From Paraburkholderia megapolitana (GTDB lineage: Bacteria; Pseudomonadota; Gammaproteobacteria; Burkholderiales; Burkholderiaceae): a stretch of 64,000 nt of DNA. This document shows positions 37,016 to 46,010 of the stretch, piece after piece. The stretch spans positions 2,457,001 to 2,521,000 of the forward strand of contig NZ_CP041745.1 of assembly GCF_007556815.1 (NCBI RefSeq), given 5' to 3'. Position numbers and translations under genes: made by a program. Under the pieces are notes generated by a model. It ran no database searches and had not been told where the DNA came from. It was given only the letters and a program-made list of their open reading frames with translations. Position 1 is the first letter of the stretch, and each line of letters begins with the position of its first letter.

Positions 37016-37962
37016 GCCGCGGCCCCGCGGGAAAGGGGTTGATAAGGATGATGGTCGCGCCAGTGCCGCGCGATATCGACGCGTCGTGTCACCCACACGC
37101 GATCATGCTGCTCGATGTGATCGAGAAACCGCTGTAGCGCGCGGAACCGCCCAGGGCGGCCGAGCAGCCGGCAGTGCATGCCGACAGACAGCATCTTCGG
37201 TGCTTCATCGCCCTCTTCGTAGAGCACGTCGAACGCGTCGCGCAGATAGGTGAAGAAATGATCCGCCGTGTTGAAGCCCTGCGGTGAGGCGAAACGCATG
37301 TCGTTGGTATCGAGCGTGTACGGCACGATCAGTTGCGGGACGTTGACGCCGCCCGTCACTTCGACGTCAAGCCAGAACGGCAGGTCGTCGCCGTAGTTGT
37401 CCGAGTCGTACAGGAAGCCGCCGTATTCGGCGACAAGCCGGTGCGTGTTCGGACTGTCGCGACCGGTGTACCAGCCGAGCGGCCGCTCGCCGGTCACGCG
37501 CTCGATCGCTTCCATACCGAGCCGCATATGTTCCGCTTCGCGCTCCGGCGCCATGTCCTGGTAGTGAATCCAGCGATACCCATGACACGCAATCTCATGC
37601 CCCAACTCGACGAATGCGCGCGCGAGCTCCGGATGCCGCTCGATCGCCATGCCGACACCGAACACCGTGAGCGGCAGGCTGCGCTTTTCGAACTCGCGCA
37701 GGATGCGCCACACGCCGGCACGCGATCCGTATTCGTAGATCGACTCCATGCTCATATGCCGCGACGGATAAGCCGCTGCACCGACGATTTCCGACAGAAA
37801 CTGCTCCGACGCCGGATCGCCGTGCAGCACGCAGTTCTCACCGCCCTCTTCGTAGTTCAGCACAAACTGCACGGCGACGCGTGCGCGCCCCGGCCAGTTC
37901 GCCTGCACCGGGTGGCGGCCGTAGCCGATCAGATCGCGCGGGTAATTCGAATCGAATGACAT
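37012..37962 (-). CDS. puuE: Allantoinase PuuE (polysaccharide deacetylase family)
   Basis: At 316 residues this is the metal-independent PuuE-type allantoinase, unrelated to AllB. Marks are MSFDSNYPRDLIGYGRHPV at the start, AVQFVLNYEEGGENCVLHGD, and the deacetylase-fold segments GHEIACHGYRWIHYQ and GWYTGRDSPNTHRL. It converts allantoin to allantoate. It overlaps uraD by four bases and follows the racemase gene by 155 bases. Confidence 0.94.
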   Translation of the reverse strand: MSFDSNYPRDLIGYGRHPVQANWPGRARVAVQFVLNYEEGGENCVLHGDPASEQFLSEIVGAAAYPSRHMSMESIYEYGSRAGVWRILREFEKRSLPLTVFGVGMAIERHPELARAFVELGHEIACHGYRWIHYQDMAPEREAEHMRLGMEAIERVTGERPLGWYTGRDSPNTHRLVAEYGGFLYDSDNYGDDLPFWLDVEVTGGVNVPQLIVPYTLDTNDMRFASPQGFNTADHFFTYLRDAFDVLYEEGDEAPKMLSVGMHCRLLGRPGRFRALQRFLDHIEQHDRVWVTRRVDIARHWRDHHPYQPLSRGAAA

Positions 37963-38117
37963 GGTATGGACGAAAAGCGGTCTAGCGACGCGGTGAAAAG
38001 AGGCGTGGAACGCGGGATACCGACATGTATCCCTGACGTTCGAATACGGACGCCACGATGCAACGAGTGTAGCGAAAACGCCCGGATGCGCCCATACACA
38101 CGGGCAGATAGTGCGAG

Positions 38118-39008
38118 TCAGACCGGGTGTATGTGCGGCTGCCGCTGCGGTTCGGCGCCGGATGCCGGATCGCTCGCGTTTACCCGACCTGGTATGCCAA
38201 CGGCACTCTGGCCGCTGGCCCCGGGGGACAGGGGACCACTGGCCGGCCCGGGGCCTTCTAGCCCTGGGCCGGCCAGCTCGGGACTAAACCGCTCGAATTC
38301 GCCGTCATAGCGTTTCGGCAGCGGCCGCGCATAGTCGCCGCGCTTCGCAGTCGCGAGACGCAACGCAACCAGCGCCTCGACCCATTTCACCGCGGCGGTC
38401 ACGCCTTCGATTACCGGCGCACCCAGCGCATCCTCGATTTCCGCGCACAGTTCGGCCATCCCCGCGCAACCGAGTACGATCGCGTCCGACCCGTCTTCGT
38501 CGAGCGCTCGGCGGCATTCGTCGAGAATGATCGCGCGTGCCGCCGAGCCGGGACGGTCGAGATCGAGCACGGCGACATCGGTGGCGCGCACGTTGCGGCA
38601 AAAGCGTGTCATGCCGTACCGCTCGGCGAGATGCCATGCCATGCCGCGCGTGCGCGCCAACGTCGTCACTACCGAAAACCCCGGCGCGAGCACGCTCGCC
38701 GCGTGCATCGCCGCTTCCGCGATGCCGATCACGGGGCCACGCGCCAGCTCGCGTGCGGCGTAGAGACCGGGATCGCCGAAGCACGCGATCACGTAGCCGT
38801 CGCAGCCCTCGCGCTCGCCCGCGGCGACTTCGGCGAGTAGCCCCGGCGTGGCGAGCGCTTCGTCGTAGTAGCCCTCGATCGATGGCGGGCCCATCGGCGG
38901 GCTCACGGCGATCAGCTCCGTGCCGGGCGCGACGACTTCGCGTGCACAACGCGCCATCGCGTCGGTCATGCGCCACGTCGTGTTCGGGTTGATCAGTTTG
39001 ATACGCAT
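38118..39008 (-). CDS. Asp/Glu racemase family protein, probable allantoin racemase
   Basis: The 296-residue protein resembles the hydantoin/allantoin racemase branch. It opens MRIKLINPNTTWRMTD, with catalytic cysteines C76 (VIACFGDPGL) and C181 (VLGCAGMAEL). Between the permease and allantoinase genes, the fitting role is to interconvert allantoin enantiomers. Residues from about 242 on are an unusual Gly/Pro/Ser-rich tail of about 55 residues ending HIHPV, beyond the normal family length of roughly 240. A long perfect hairpin in the DNA lies exactly in this tail. Confidence 0.82.
   Translation of the reverse strand: MRIKLINPNTTWRMTDAMARCAREVVAPGTELIAVSPPMGPPSIEGYYDEALATPGLLAEVAAGEREGCDGYVIACFGDPGLYAARELARGPVIGIAEAAMHAASVLAPGFSVVTTLARTRGMAWHLAERYGMTRFCRNVRATDVAVLDLDRPGSAARAIILDECRRALDEDGSDAIVLGCAGMAELCAEIEDALGAPVIEGVTAAVKWVEALVALRLATAKRGDYARPLPKRYDGEFERFSPELAGPGLEGPGPASGPLSPGASGQSAVGIPGRVNASDPASGAEPQRQPHIHPV
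38240..38275. repeat. REP-like 15-bp hairpin inside the racemase C-terminal tail
   Basis: TGGCCGGCCC (38240-38249) and GGGCCGGCCA (38266-38275) are perfect 10-bp arms. Inside them GGGGC/GCCCT adds five more pairs, one of them G-T, around a 6-base loop. The element falls in codons about 245-257 of the racemase gene. Such GC-rich palindromes are usually intergenic. Confidence 0.6.
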
Positions 39009-39057
39009 GTCTGCTCCTGCTTGAATTGCAACTTCAGTTGTCGCTTCAATGGCTATC

Positions 39058-40551
39058 TCATCTGCGCGTGAACATCAGGTAGAACCCCGCGCCAAGCGCC
39101 GCGCCGATAAACCACGAGAAATTCGCGAGCCCGTTCAATCCCGGCACCAGCACGCAGATAATCGCGATCACCGCCGCCGGCACTAGCGCCGCGACCGCCT
39201 TGTAATTCACACCGCCGCGATACCAGTAGCTGCCCGATTCGGACACGGTATACAGATCGTCGAGTACGATTTTCTGCCGCTTCACCAGGTAGAAGTCGAC
39301 GATCAGCACGCCGTATAGCGGCCCGATGAAACTGCCGAGCACGTCGAGCGTGTAGTGAATCACCTCGGGGTTGTTGAACAGGTTCCACGGCGTGATGAAA
39401 ATCGATGCGACCGCGGCCAGCATGCCGCCCGCGCGCCAGCTAATCAGACGCGGCGCGACGTTCGAGAAATCGAATGCCGGCGACACGAAATTCGCGACGA
39501 TGTTGATGCCGATCGTCGCGATCGTGAACGTCAGCGCGCCGAGTATCACCGCAGTCGGATAGTCGATTCGACCAACCGTTTCGACCGGATCGGTAATCAG
39601 TTCGCCGAACACCGGCAGCGTGGCCGCCGTAGTGATCACCGTGACGAGCGAGAAGGCGAGGAAGTTGACCGGCAGGCCCCAGAAATTGCCGCGCTGTACG
39701 CTGCGAAAGCTCTTGCCGTAGCGTGAGAAGTCACCGAAGTTCAGCATCGGCCCCGAGAAATACGACACCACGAGCGAGATCGCCGTGATCATCACCGGCA
39801 CGACTTCGAGCCCGTGATACTTGACGCCGCCCAGGTTGATGCCGATGTTGCGCCAGCCCGCACGCCACACCATGTAACCAGCGAGTATGAACATCACGAT
39901 GTAGACGGCCGGCCCGGCGAAGTCGATGAACTTCTTGATCGTCTCCATGCCGTTCCAGAACACGAGCGCCTGCAGCACCCACAGCAACATGAAGCCGGCC
40001 CAACCGATCGTCGACAGGCCCATGAAGCCGTGGTGATGAACGTCCGCATACGGAAGAAGCTGCGGGATGAATTTCAGCACGACGATGACGAGCGCACTCG
40101 AGGCCAGGTATGTCTGGATGCCATACCACGCAACCGCGATCAAGCCACGGATCACCGCCGGAATATTCGCGCCAAGCACGCCGAACGTCGCGCGGCACGC
40201 GACCGGATACGGCACACCGTTCTGTTGGCTCGGTCGCGCGATCAGGTTGCACAGCACATTGACGATCGTGATGCCGACCAGCAGCGCGATCAGCACCTGC
40301 CAGCTCGTCAGACCGAGCGCGAACAGACTGCCCGCGAACACATAACCACCGACGCTATGCACGTCCGACATCCAGAACGCGAAGATGTTGTACGCGCTCC
40401 AGGTCTGGTGCCGCAGCGGTGCGAGGTCTTCGTTGTAGAGACGTTCGCTGTAGCCGGCGGGCAGCGGCGCGCCGGGCGTCGAACTGCCCTCTTCGAATGC
40501 CGGCATTGCGGCGCTGGCAGGGTTACCCGGTGCTGCACTGAACTGAGCCAT
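39058..40551 (-). CDS. NCS1 family permease, probable allantoin/nucleobase symporter
   Basis: I use ATG 40551, with GGAGGAG just upstream, giving 497 residues. About twelve hydrophobic helices follow a 45-residue polar N-terminus. NCS1 marks include LYNEDLAPLRHQTWSAYNIFAFWMSDVHSVGGY, typical of helix 1 in Mhp1-like symporters, and RPSQQNGVPYPVACRATFGVLGANIP. The gene precedes the racemase and allantoinase genes on the same strand, so allantoin, hydantoin or a purine base is the expected substrate. Confidence 0.88.
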   Translation of the reverse strand: MAQFSAAPGNPASAAMPAFEEGSSTPGAPLPAGYSERLYNEDLAPLRHQTWSAYNIFAFWMSDVHSVGGYVFAGSLFALGLTSWQVLIALLVGITIVNVLCNLIARPSQQNGVPYPVACRATFGVLGANIPAVIRGLIAVAWYGIQTYLASSALVIVVLKFIPQLLPYADVHHHGFMGLSTIGWAGFMLLWVLQALVFWNGMETIKKFIDFAGPAVYIVMFILAGYMVWRAGWRNIGINLGGVKYHGLEVVPVMITAISLVVSYFSGPMLNFGDFSRYGKSFRSVQRGNFWGLPVNFLAFSLVTVITTAATLPVFGELITDPVETVGRIDYPTAVILGALTFTIATIGINIVANFVSPAFDFSNVAPRLISWRAGGMLAAVASIFITPWNLFNNPEVIHYTLDVLGSFIGPLYGVLIVDFYLVKRQKIVLDDLYTVSESGSYWYRGGVNYKAVAALVPAAVIAIICVLVPGLNGLANFSWFIGAALGAGFYLMFTRR

Positions 40552-40864
40552 GACTCCTCCTTGAGATGGGACCGTCGATTGCGAATCGAAGGGCATTGCA
40601 TCCTGCATGCCAGCGGCCGGGCCGCTATGGCCGGGGCTGCGCGCCTGCAGGCGCCGCGAGTGTCTCCGTACGTACGTACTGGTTTTTATCGCTCCGATAT
40701 GAGCGCGGACTCATACCGGAGCGCGTTCGCCTGCGTCTGGGCTGGACGTGGGCGTCCCTCCACGCGATGGACAGCGCACTACGCTGGCCATCGCACGGCG
40801 GTGGTCGTTCAGTTCGAATTCAGTGCGACGCGCACCACGCCTGAGCGTGGCTGCGCGGAGTGCT
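40552..40864. other. 313-bp region between gntR and the NCS1 permease gene
   Basis: No gene is supported. Two perfect palindromes stand out: GCGCCTGCAGGCGC (40641-40654) and GTACGTACGTAC (40668-40679), 13 bases apart, about 90-130 bases upstream of the permease start. They could be operators of the permease promoter or a terminator of the regulator gene. Confidence 0.45.
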
Positions 40865-41581
40865 TCAGATTGGCGCGGGCTTTGTGCCTCGTGTGCCGAA
40901 CACTTCGTGTAGATCGGCAGCGCCGCGCGCAGGACGATCCAGCATCTTCAACTCGACGCTTTGCAGGTGGCGCGCCATCAGCGCTGCGGCTCCCTGCGTA
41001 TGGCCGGCGTCGAGCGCGGCCAGAATGGCTTCGTGATCTTCGACCGAGCACGGGCTCTGGCCAATCGATTCGTACAGCGCCGAGATCAACGTCGAGCGCG
41101 CAACGAGCCCGTTCAGGCAATCGCACAGCACCGTGTTGCCCGTCAGCGCGGCCAGCTCCGTGTGGAACTCGCCCGACAGGCGGATCCACGCGGAAAAGTC
41201 TCGCGTCTCGAACGCCTTGCGCTCGCGGCCGATCATGCTGGCGATGCCCTTCAACCGGCGCGTGCCGTGCCCCGAGCAGATCCGCTCGACGACGGCCAGC
41301 TCGATGATGCGGCGCATCTCGAACACCTCGTGCACTTCCTGCAGCGACGGACTCGCGACAAACGCGCCACGGTTCGGCTCGAGATCGATGAGCCGGTCGG
41401 TCGCGAGCAGCGCAAGCGCCTGGCGCACCGGCCCGCGCTTGACGTCGAACACCTCGCACAACTGCGCTTCGGTCAGCTTGGCGCCCGGCGCGAGTCGATG
41501 TTCGAGGATCGCGTCGCGAATGCGTTCGGCGATGGCCTCGGGCCGGTTACCTGCGGAAGAAGCGGAAGTTCGGTCGGACAT
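40865..41581 (-). CDS. GntR-family transcriptional regulator (FCD subfamily)
   Basis: The 238-residue protein has an N-terminal winged helix (AIAERIRDAILEHRLAPGAKLTEAQLCEVFDVKRGPVRQALALLATDRLIDLEPNRGAFVA) and an all-helical FCD effector domain, with the usual His/Asp metal positions around FHTELAALTGN and SVEDHEAILAAL. It is the first gene upstream of the NCS1-racemase-puuE-uraD-alc-allA series on the same strand and the obvious candidate regulator of allantoin metabolism. An FCD-type palindrome stands 42 bases before its start, suggesting autoregulation. Confidence 0.88.
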   Translation of the reverse strand: MSDRTSASSAGNRPEAIAERIRDAILEHRLAPGAKLTEAQLCEVFDVKRGPVRQALALLATDRLIDLEPNRGAFVASPSLQEVHEVFEMRRIIELAVVERICSGHGTRRLKGIASMIGRERKAFETRDFSAWIRLSGEFHTELAALTGNTVLCDCLNGLVARSTLISALYESIGQSPCSVEDHEAILAALDAGHTQGAAALMARHLQSVELKMLDRPARGAADLHEVFGTRGTKPAPI

Positions 41582-41623
41582 GATGTGCGTTCCGTTATGG
41601 AGAGCATCTTAGGTTGGACATTA

Positions 41624-41639
41624 AAATTGTCAACAATTT
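41624..41639. promoter_or_regulatory. Probable GntR/FCD operator
   Basis: AAATTGT and ACAATTT are perfect 7-bp arms around CA. The core TTGTCAACAA (41627-41636) recurs in opposite orientation as TTGTTGACAA at 41757-41766. The geometry (TTGT, two bases, ACAA) is that of many FadR/FCD regulator sites. It lies about 42-58 bases before the gntR start, so autoregulation is likely. Confidence 0.6.
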
Positions 41640-41849
41640 TTGCTGTCAATGATTGGCAATTCAACCTGACTTGCCCTGTCACCGTGGAGATATGTCATTT
41701 TTTAAGGGAAAATCCTGGTCTTCTGGGCATGACAAGCCACGATTCTGCCGCATATTTTGTTGACAATATTTTCTGGGGTCGCGCTCGATGAACCAATACG
41801 CGCGGATTCGTGACCGGCAGTTAGTTGCGACAGACAGGCGTTCGCGACG

Positions 41850-41888
41850 TGCGCTATCCACCGCCCTGCTCTCGCAGCGGATAGCGCA
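41850..41888 (-). terminator. 10-bp inverted repeat downstream of ldcA
   Basis: TGCGCTATCC (41850-41859) and GGATAGCGCA (41879-41888) are perfect arms, with a small inner stem CTGC/GCAG. On the minus strand it begins 58 bases after the ldcA stop codon. No U-tract follows. A terminator for ldcA is the likeliest use, an operator the alternative. Confidence 0.4.
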
Positions 41889-41946
41889 CATCGGCGGATA
41901 ACGAAGACGTGGACGGATGGAAGCCGCATTACCGCCGGCCGCCCGC

Positions 41947-42873
41947 TCAGCCCAGATGCGGATAGTTCGAGACGGTCAGCTGGAAGCCGTGTGGATCGGC
42001 GACGAGGTGCGCATCGGCGCCGAACGGCAGCGTCACGATGTCGGCAATGTGGCCGAACGGCAGCCCGGTGATCACCGGAATGCCGATGACCGACCTCACC
42101 TGTTCGATCATCGCGTGCAGGTCGTAGCCGTTGTCGGAGTCGAACAACCTGGCGCCGGAGAAGTCGCCCAGCACCAACGCCTGCTGCTGCGCGAGGATGC
42201 CCGACAGATGCAGTTGATAAATCATCCGCTCGACCCGGAACGGCTGTTCGTTGACGTCCTCGAGCCAGAGGATGCCGCCCTGCACCGGCGGCATATACGG
42301 TGTGCCCACCAGCGACGAGAGCACCGCGAGATTGCCGCCCCACAGCATGCCGGTCACATCGGCGGACTGCGCCTGATGAGCATCGCTCGTCACGGTGAAG
42401 GTCGGTTTCGTGAGCGCATTCCAGAAGTGCTGCATCGTGAATTCGCTTGGCGTTTCCGCGCCGAAGTCGCTCAGCAGCATCGGCCCGGCAAACGTCTTCA
42501 CACCCGCGCGCGCATACAGTGCGAGCTGGATCGCGGTGAAATCGCTGTAACCGACGAGCGCCACCGGTGCGTCACGCAAGCGGCGCTGCAACCCTTCGTA
42601 ATCTAGCCCGTGCAGGATGCGCGTCGCCCCGTAACCGCCACGCACCGCGAGCACGATATCGGGCAGTGGGCGCGAAGTATCGGCGAGGCGGTTCAGATCC
42701 GCGGCACGTTCGCCGTCGGTGCCCGCAAAGCGCTGATAGCAGCGCTGCGTCGCGTCCAGCCCTTCGATGCGATGTCCTTGCGCGCGCAACCTTTGCAGCG
42801 CGCGCTGCGCCGCCTCCTGGTCGTACGGGTAGCCGGAAGGCGCGATCAGCTCGATGGTGCGGTGGGCGGTCAT
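41947..42873 (-). CDS. ldcA: LD-carboxypeptidase (muramoyltetrapeptide carboxypeptidase)
   Basis: I start at ATG 42873 (TAHRTIELIAPSGYP), giving 308 residues; the open frame runs far upstream over tadA but without family sequence. LD-carboxypeptidases remove the terminal D-Ala from tetrapeptides during cytoplasmic murein recycling. Family segments are VRGGYGATRILHGLDY (about 100-115), VGYSDFTAIQLALYA with the nucleophile Ser, and GNLAVLSSLVGTPYMP. No signal peptide is seen, which fits a cytoplasmic enzyme. It lies 35 bases downstream of tadA. Confidence 0.92.
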   Translation of the reverse strand: MTAHRTIELIAPSGYPYDQEAAQRALQRLRAQGHRIEGLDATQRCYQRFAGTDGERAADLNRLADTSRPLPDIVLAVRGGYGATRILHGLDYEGLQRRLRDAPVALVGYSDFTAIQLALYARAGVKTFAGPMLLSDFGAETPSEFTMQHFWNALTKPTFTVTSDAHQAQSADVTGMLWGGNLAVLSSLVGTPYMPPVQGGILWLEDVNEQPFRVERMIYQLHLSGILAQQQALVLGDFSGARLFDSDNGYDLHAMIEQVRSVIGIPVITGLPFGHIADIVTLPFGADAHLVADPHGFQLTVSNYPHLG

Positions 42874-42908
42874 GGGCAAAGGCAACGAAGGCGAAAAATC
42901 GGGTTGGG

Positions 42909-44014
<1,106 letters not shown>

Positions 44015-44210
44015 CGGTCATCCACTACGTTGCGGCCCGCGCATTTTATCAGGGAGCCGCCCCGGCGGGCGCCGGCGGCACCGTGTGTGGCCTCTAGCGG
44101 GCCCGCCATTCCCGGGAAAGCGTGGCCCGGCGGGCGGTCCGGGTGATCTGGCACCTCGGCGAATAACAGCGTCGGCGCTGCAAACAGCCTGTAAACTGGC
44201 GCAATCGACC

Positions 44211-44233
44211 GGGCCTGCGGGTCTTCCAGGCCC
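44211..44233 (+). promoter_or_regulatory. 7-bp inverted repeat upstream of the small lipoprotein gene
   Basis: GGGCCTG (44211-44217) and CAGGCCC (44227-44233) are perfect arms around a 9-base loop, ending 30 bases before the lipoprotein ATG. It is either a leader hairpin or an operator. The rest of 44015-44210 shows only GC-rich partial palindromes. Confidence 0.35.
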
Positions 44234-44263
44234 TGTAAGCCATCAAACAACGGAGGGACTCCA

Positions 44264-44407
44264 ATGAAACGGTTTTTCCGCCCAGCACTCGTGATTGCCG
44301 CCGTATCGGCCGCCCTCCTGCTCTCCGGATGCGGGGTTTTCTGCGGTGGCGCAGGTGGTAGCGGTGGCGGCTTTGCCGGCGGCTGCGGAACGGGCATGCG
44401 CTTCTGA
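44264..44407 (+). CDS. Small Gly/Cys-rich lipoprotein (47 aa)
   Basis: The gene has a GGAGG at good spacing before ATG 44264 and encodes 47 residues. A signal sequence with two Arg near the start and a hydrophobic core leads to the lipobox LLSGC, with the lipidated Cys at residue 23. The mature part is only 25 residues, very rich in Gly, with two further Cys. It is therefore predicted to be a tiny envelope lipoprotein. I know of no function. It stands alone between divergent and convergent neighbours. Confidence 0.7.
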   Translation: MKRFFRPALVIAAVSAALLLSGCGVFCGGAGGSGGGFAGGCGTGMRF

Positions 44408-44459
44408 TCGATTGCTTCGGGGGGAGCACCGCCCTCAGCCTGTGCACCGCCCCCGGCCG

Positions 44460-45071
44460 CTAACGCACAGGAAGTTCGCCGCCGAGCGTCCATCGCCCCA
44501 GCACCTCGTGCCGCGACTGCCCAAGCAGGCTATGGACAAGAAAAAACTCGCGCACTGGCCAGCCGATCCTGTGCACGATTTGCCGCGCCACCGGCGGTGT
44601 GTCGTAAAGCAGCGTGACATGTGGCGTGAAACTCGCTGTACGTCTTTTCGCTTCGCTGAATCCGATCGCCGCCCCCAACGATTCGCGAAACGCACCGAGC
44701 GCCGCAATGCCGGGTGCACCAGGCGCGGCGCGCAACACCAGCGGCTTGTTGTCCGCCCGGCGCCCAAAATACTCCACACGATCCAACTCGACATCGAATG
44801 GGGCTGCGCCTGTGCCAACCTGCGCGGCAGCGAGATGCAACAGATCGACGATTTTTTGCGGCAACCCGAAGTGGTCGCCGAGCCAGAACAGCGTGATATG
44901 CAGCCGCTCGCGGGCGATCGGCTTGTTCGTCAGCCCCGATGCGATCCGCAGGCGCGCCACCAGCCGCTCGATATGGGCAGTAGCTTCATCGTCGGGACGG
45001 ATCGCGAAGAAGAGCCGGTCTGTCGGCCCAGGCAGATTCTCGAATCCGTCCAGCAAAAGCTGTGTCGCCAC
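44460..45071 (-). CDS. thpR: RNA 2',3'-cyclic phosphodiesterase (2H family, ThpR-like)
   Basis: This 203-residue protein is a 2H phosphoesterase, with both HxTx motifs: HITL (58-61) and HVTL (151-154). Members hydrolyse 2',3'-cyclic phosphates on RNA and were once called 2'-5' RNA ligases. The start is GTG 45071 with GAGGAG five bases upstream. It is downstream of the esterase gene (63 bases) on the same strand. Confidence 0.88.
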   Translation of the reverse strand: MATQLLLDGFENLPGPTDRLFFAIRPDDEATAHIERLVARLRIASGLTNKPIARERLHITLFWLGDHFGLPQKIVDLLHLAAAQVGTGAAPFDVELDRVEYFGRRADNKPLVLRAAPGAPGIAALGAFRESLGAAIGFSEAKRRTASFTPHVTLLYDTPPVARQIVHRIGWPVREFFLVHSLLGQSRHEVLGRWTLGGELPVR

Positions 45072-45134
45072 GACGTCTCCTCGAGGTTGTCGTCACCCAC
45101 GTATGTGCCCGGCGATGCGGCGAGCTCGACCCGG

Positions 45135-45995
45135 TCAGATCGACATGGCCCGCGCGAGTGCATTCATCTGCACGCCGTCGGGCGCGGCCAGATCGTCGAG
45201 CACCGAAAAATGCGTGCAATCGGGCACCGGCAGATAGACGACCTGCTCGCCCCGCTCGTTGCACGCGTGCGCATAGTCGCTCGAATGCCGCACGAGTTCC
45301 GGTAACTCGGCCGCGCCTACGCTCACCGTCATCGGTACGCCCTGGCCGATGTGGCGCAATGGGCTGTACGCAGCGATCTCTACCGCTGTCAGTTGCAACT
45401 TGTCGTTCAGCCAGGACAAGCCGATCGGTTCGAGATCGACTAGCGCACTGATCGGCATCGCGTAGCTGATGCCCGCATGCGCGCGATACAACGCGGCCAG
45501 TTGTCCGCCCGCCGAATGCCCGCTCAGGCACACGGGGCGCCCGCCAAAACCGGCAGTGCCGGTGTCTGCTGCAAGATGATCGAGCAGCCGGCCGATCTCG
45601 TCGACGATCTGCGTCATCGATGCAACCGGCGCCAGCGTGTATTCCACCAGCACGACGTTGAAGCCGCGACCGAGCGGCCCGCTCGCGACGAACGCGAAAT
45701 CTTCCTTGGTGCAGTTCTGCCAGTAGCCGCCGTGAATGAAGATGAAGGTCGGCGCATCGGGCCGACCGCACGGCAGCCAGTCGAACCGTTGACGCGGCCG
45801 CGCACCGTAGCGAATGTCGCGTTGACCGGGCACCTCGCGATAGAGCGCTTCGCTTTGTTCCTGAAATCGCGCCAACGTGCCGGGGAAATCGGCGGCGGCC
45901 TTGACGTTGTTGTAGGCCGTATCGAGCGTGGCGCGGTCCATGCCGCGATAAAGCAAGGTCATCTCGTGCGCCTCCGTGCGCAGGTCATCCGGCAA
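45135..45995 (-). CDS. Alpha/beta hydrolase, esterase or kynurenine formamidase-like
   Basis: The 286-residue protein has the HGGYW oxyanion motif (88-92), nucleophile elbow GHSAGG (Ser161) and His262 in CTHFSVL, as in the formamidase/HSL-type esterases. The sequence opening (LDTAYNN...) also resembles kynurenine formamidase-like proteins of proteobacteria. No kynurenine gene is nearby, so I leave the substrate open. An ATG at 45962 is an alternative start. It lies 15 bases after the TPR glycosyltransferase gene. Confidence 0.82.
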   Translation of the reverse strand: MPDDLRTEAHEMTLLYRGMDRATLDTAYNNVKAAADFPGTLARFQEQSEALYREVPGQRDIRYGARPRQRFDWLPCGRPDAPTFIFIHGGYWQNCTKEDFAFVASGPLGRGFNVVLVEYTLAPVASMTQIVDEIGRLLDHLAADTGTAGFGGRPVCLSGHSAGGQLAALYRAHAGISYAMPISALVDLEPIGLSWLNDKLQLTAVEIAAYSPLRHIGQGVPMTVSVGAAELPELVRHSSDYAHACNERGEQVVYLPVPDCTHFSVLDDLAAPDGVQMNALARAMSI

Positions 45996-46010
45996 TGCAA
46001 ACGTACGTCG

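Larger units (their letters stand above)
41582..41946. other. 365-bp region upstream of gntR
   Basis: I see no gene. It contains an FCD-type operator (41624-41639), a second copy of its core (41757-41766) and a long inverted repeat (41850-41888). The first 200 bases are AT-rich relative to the window, as expected for a regulated promoter. Confidence 0.5.
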
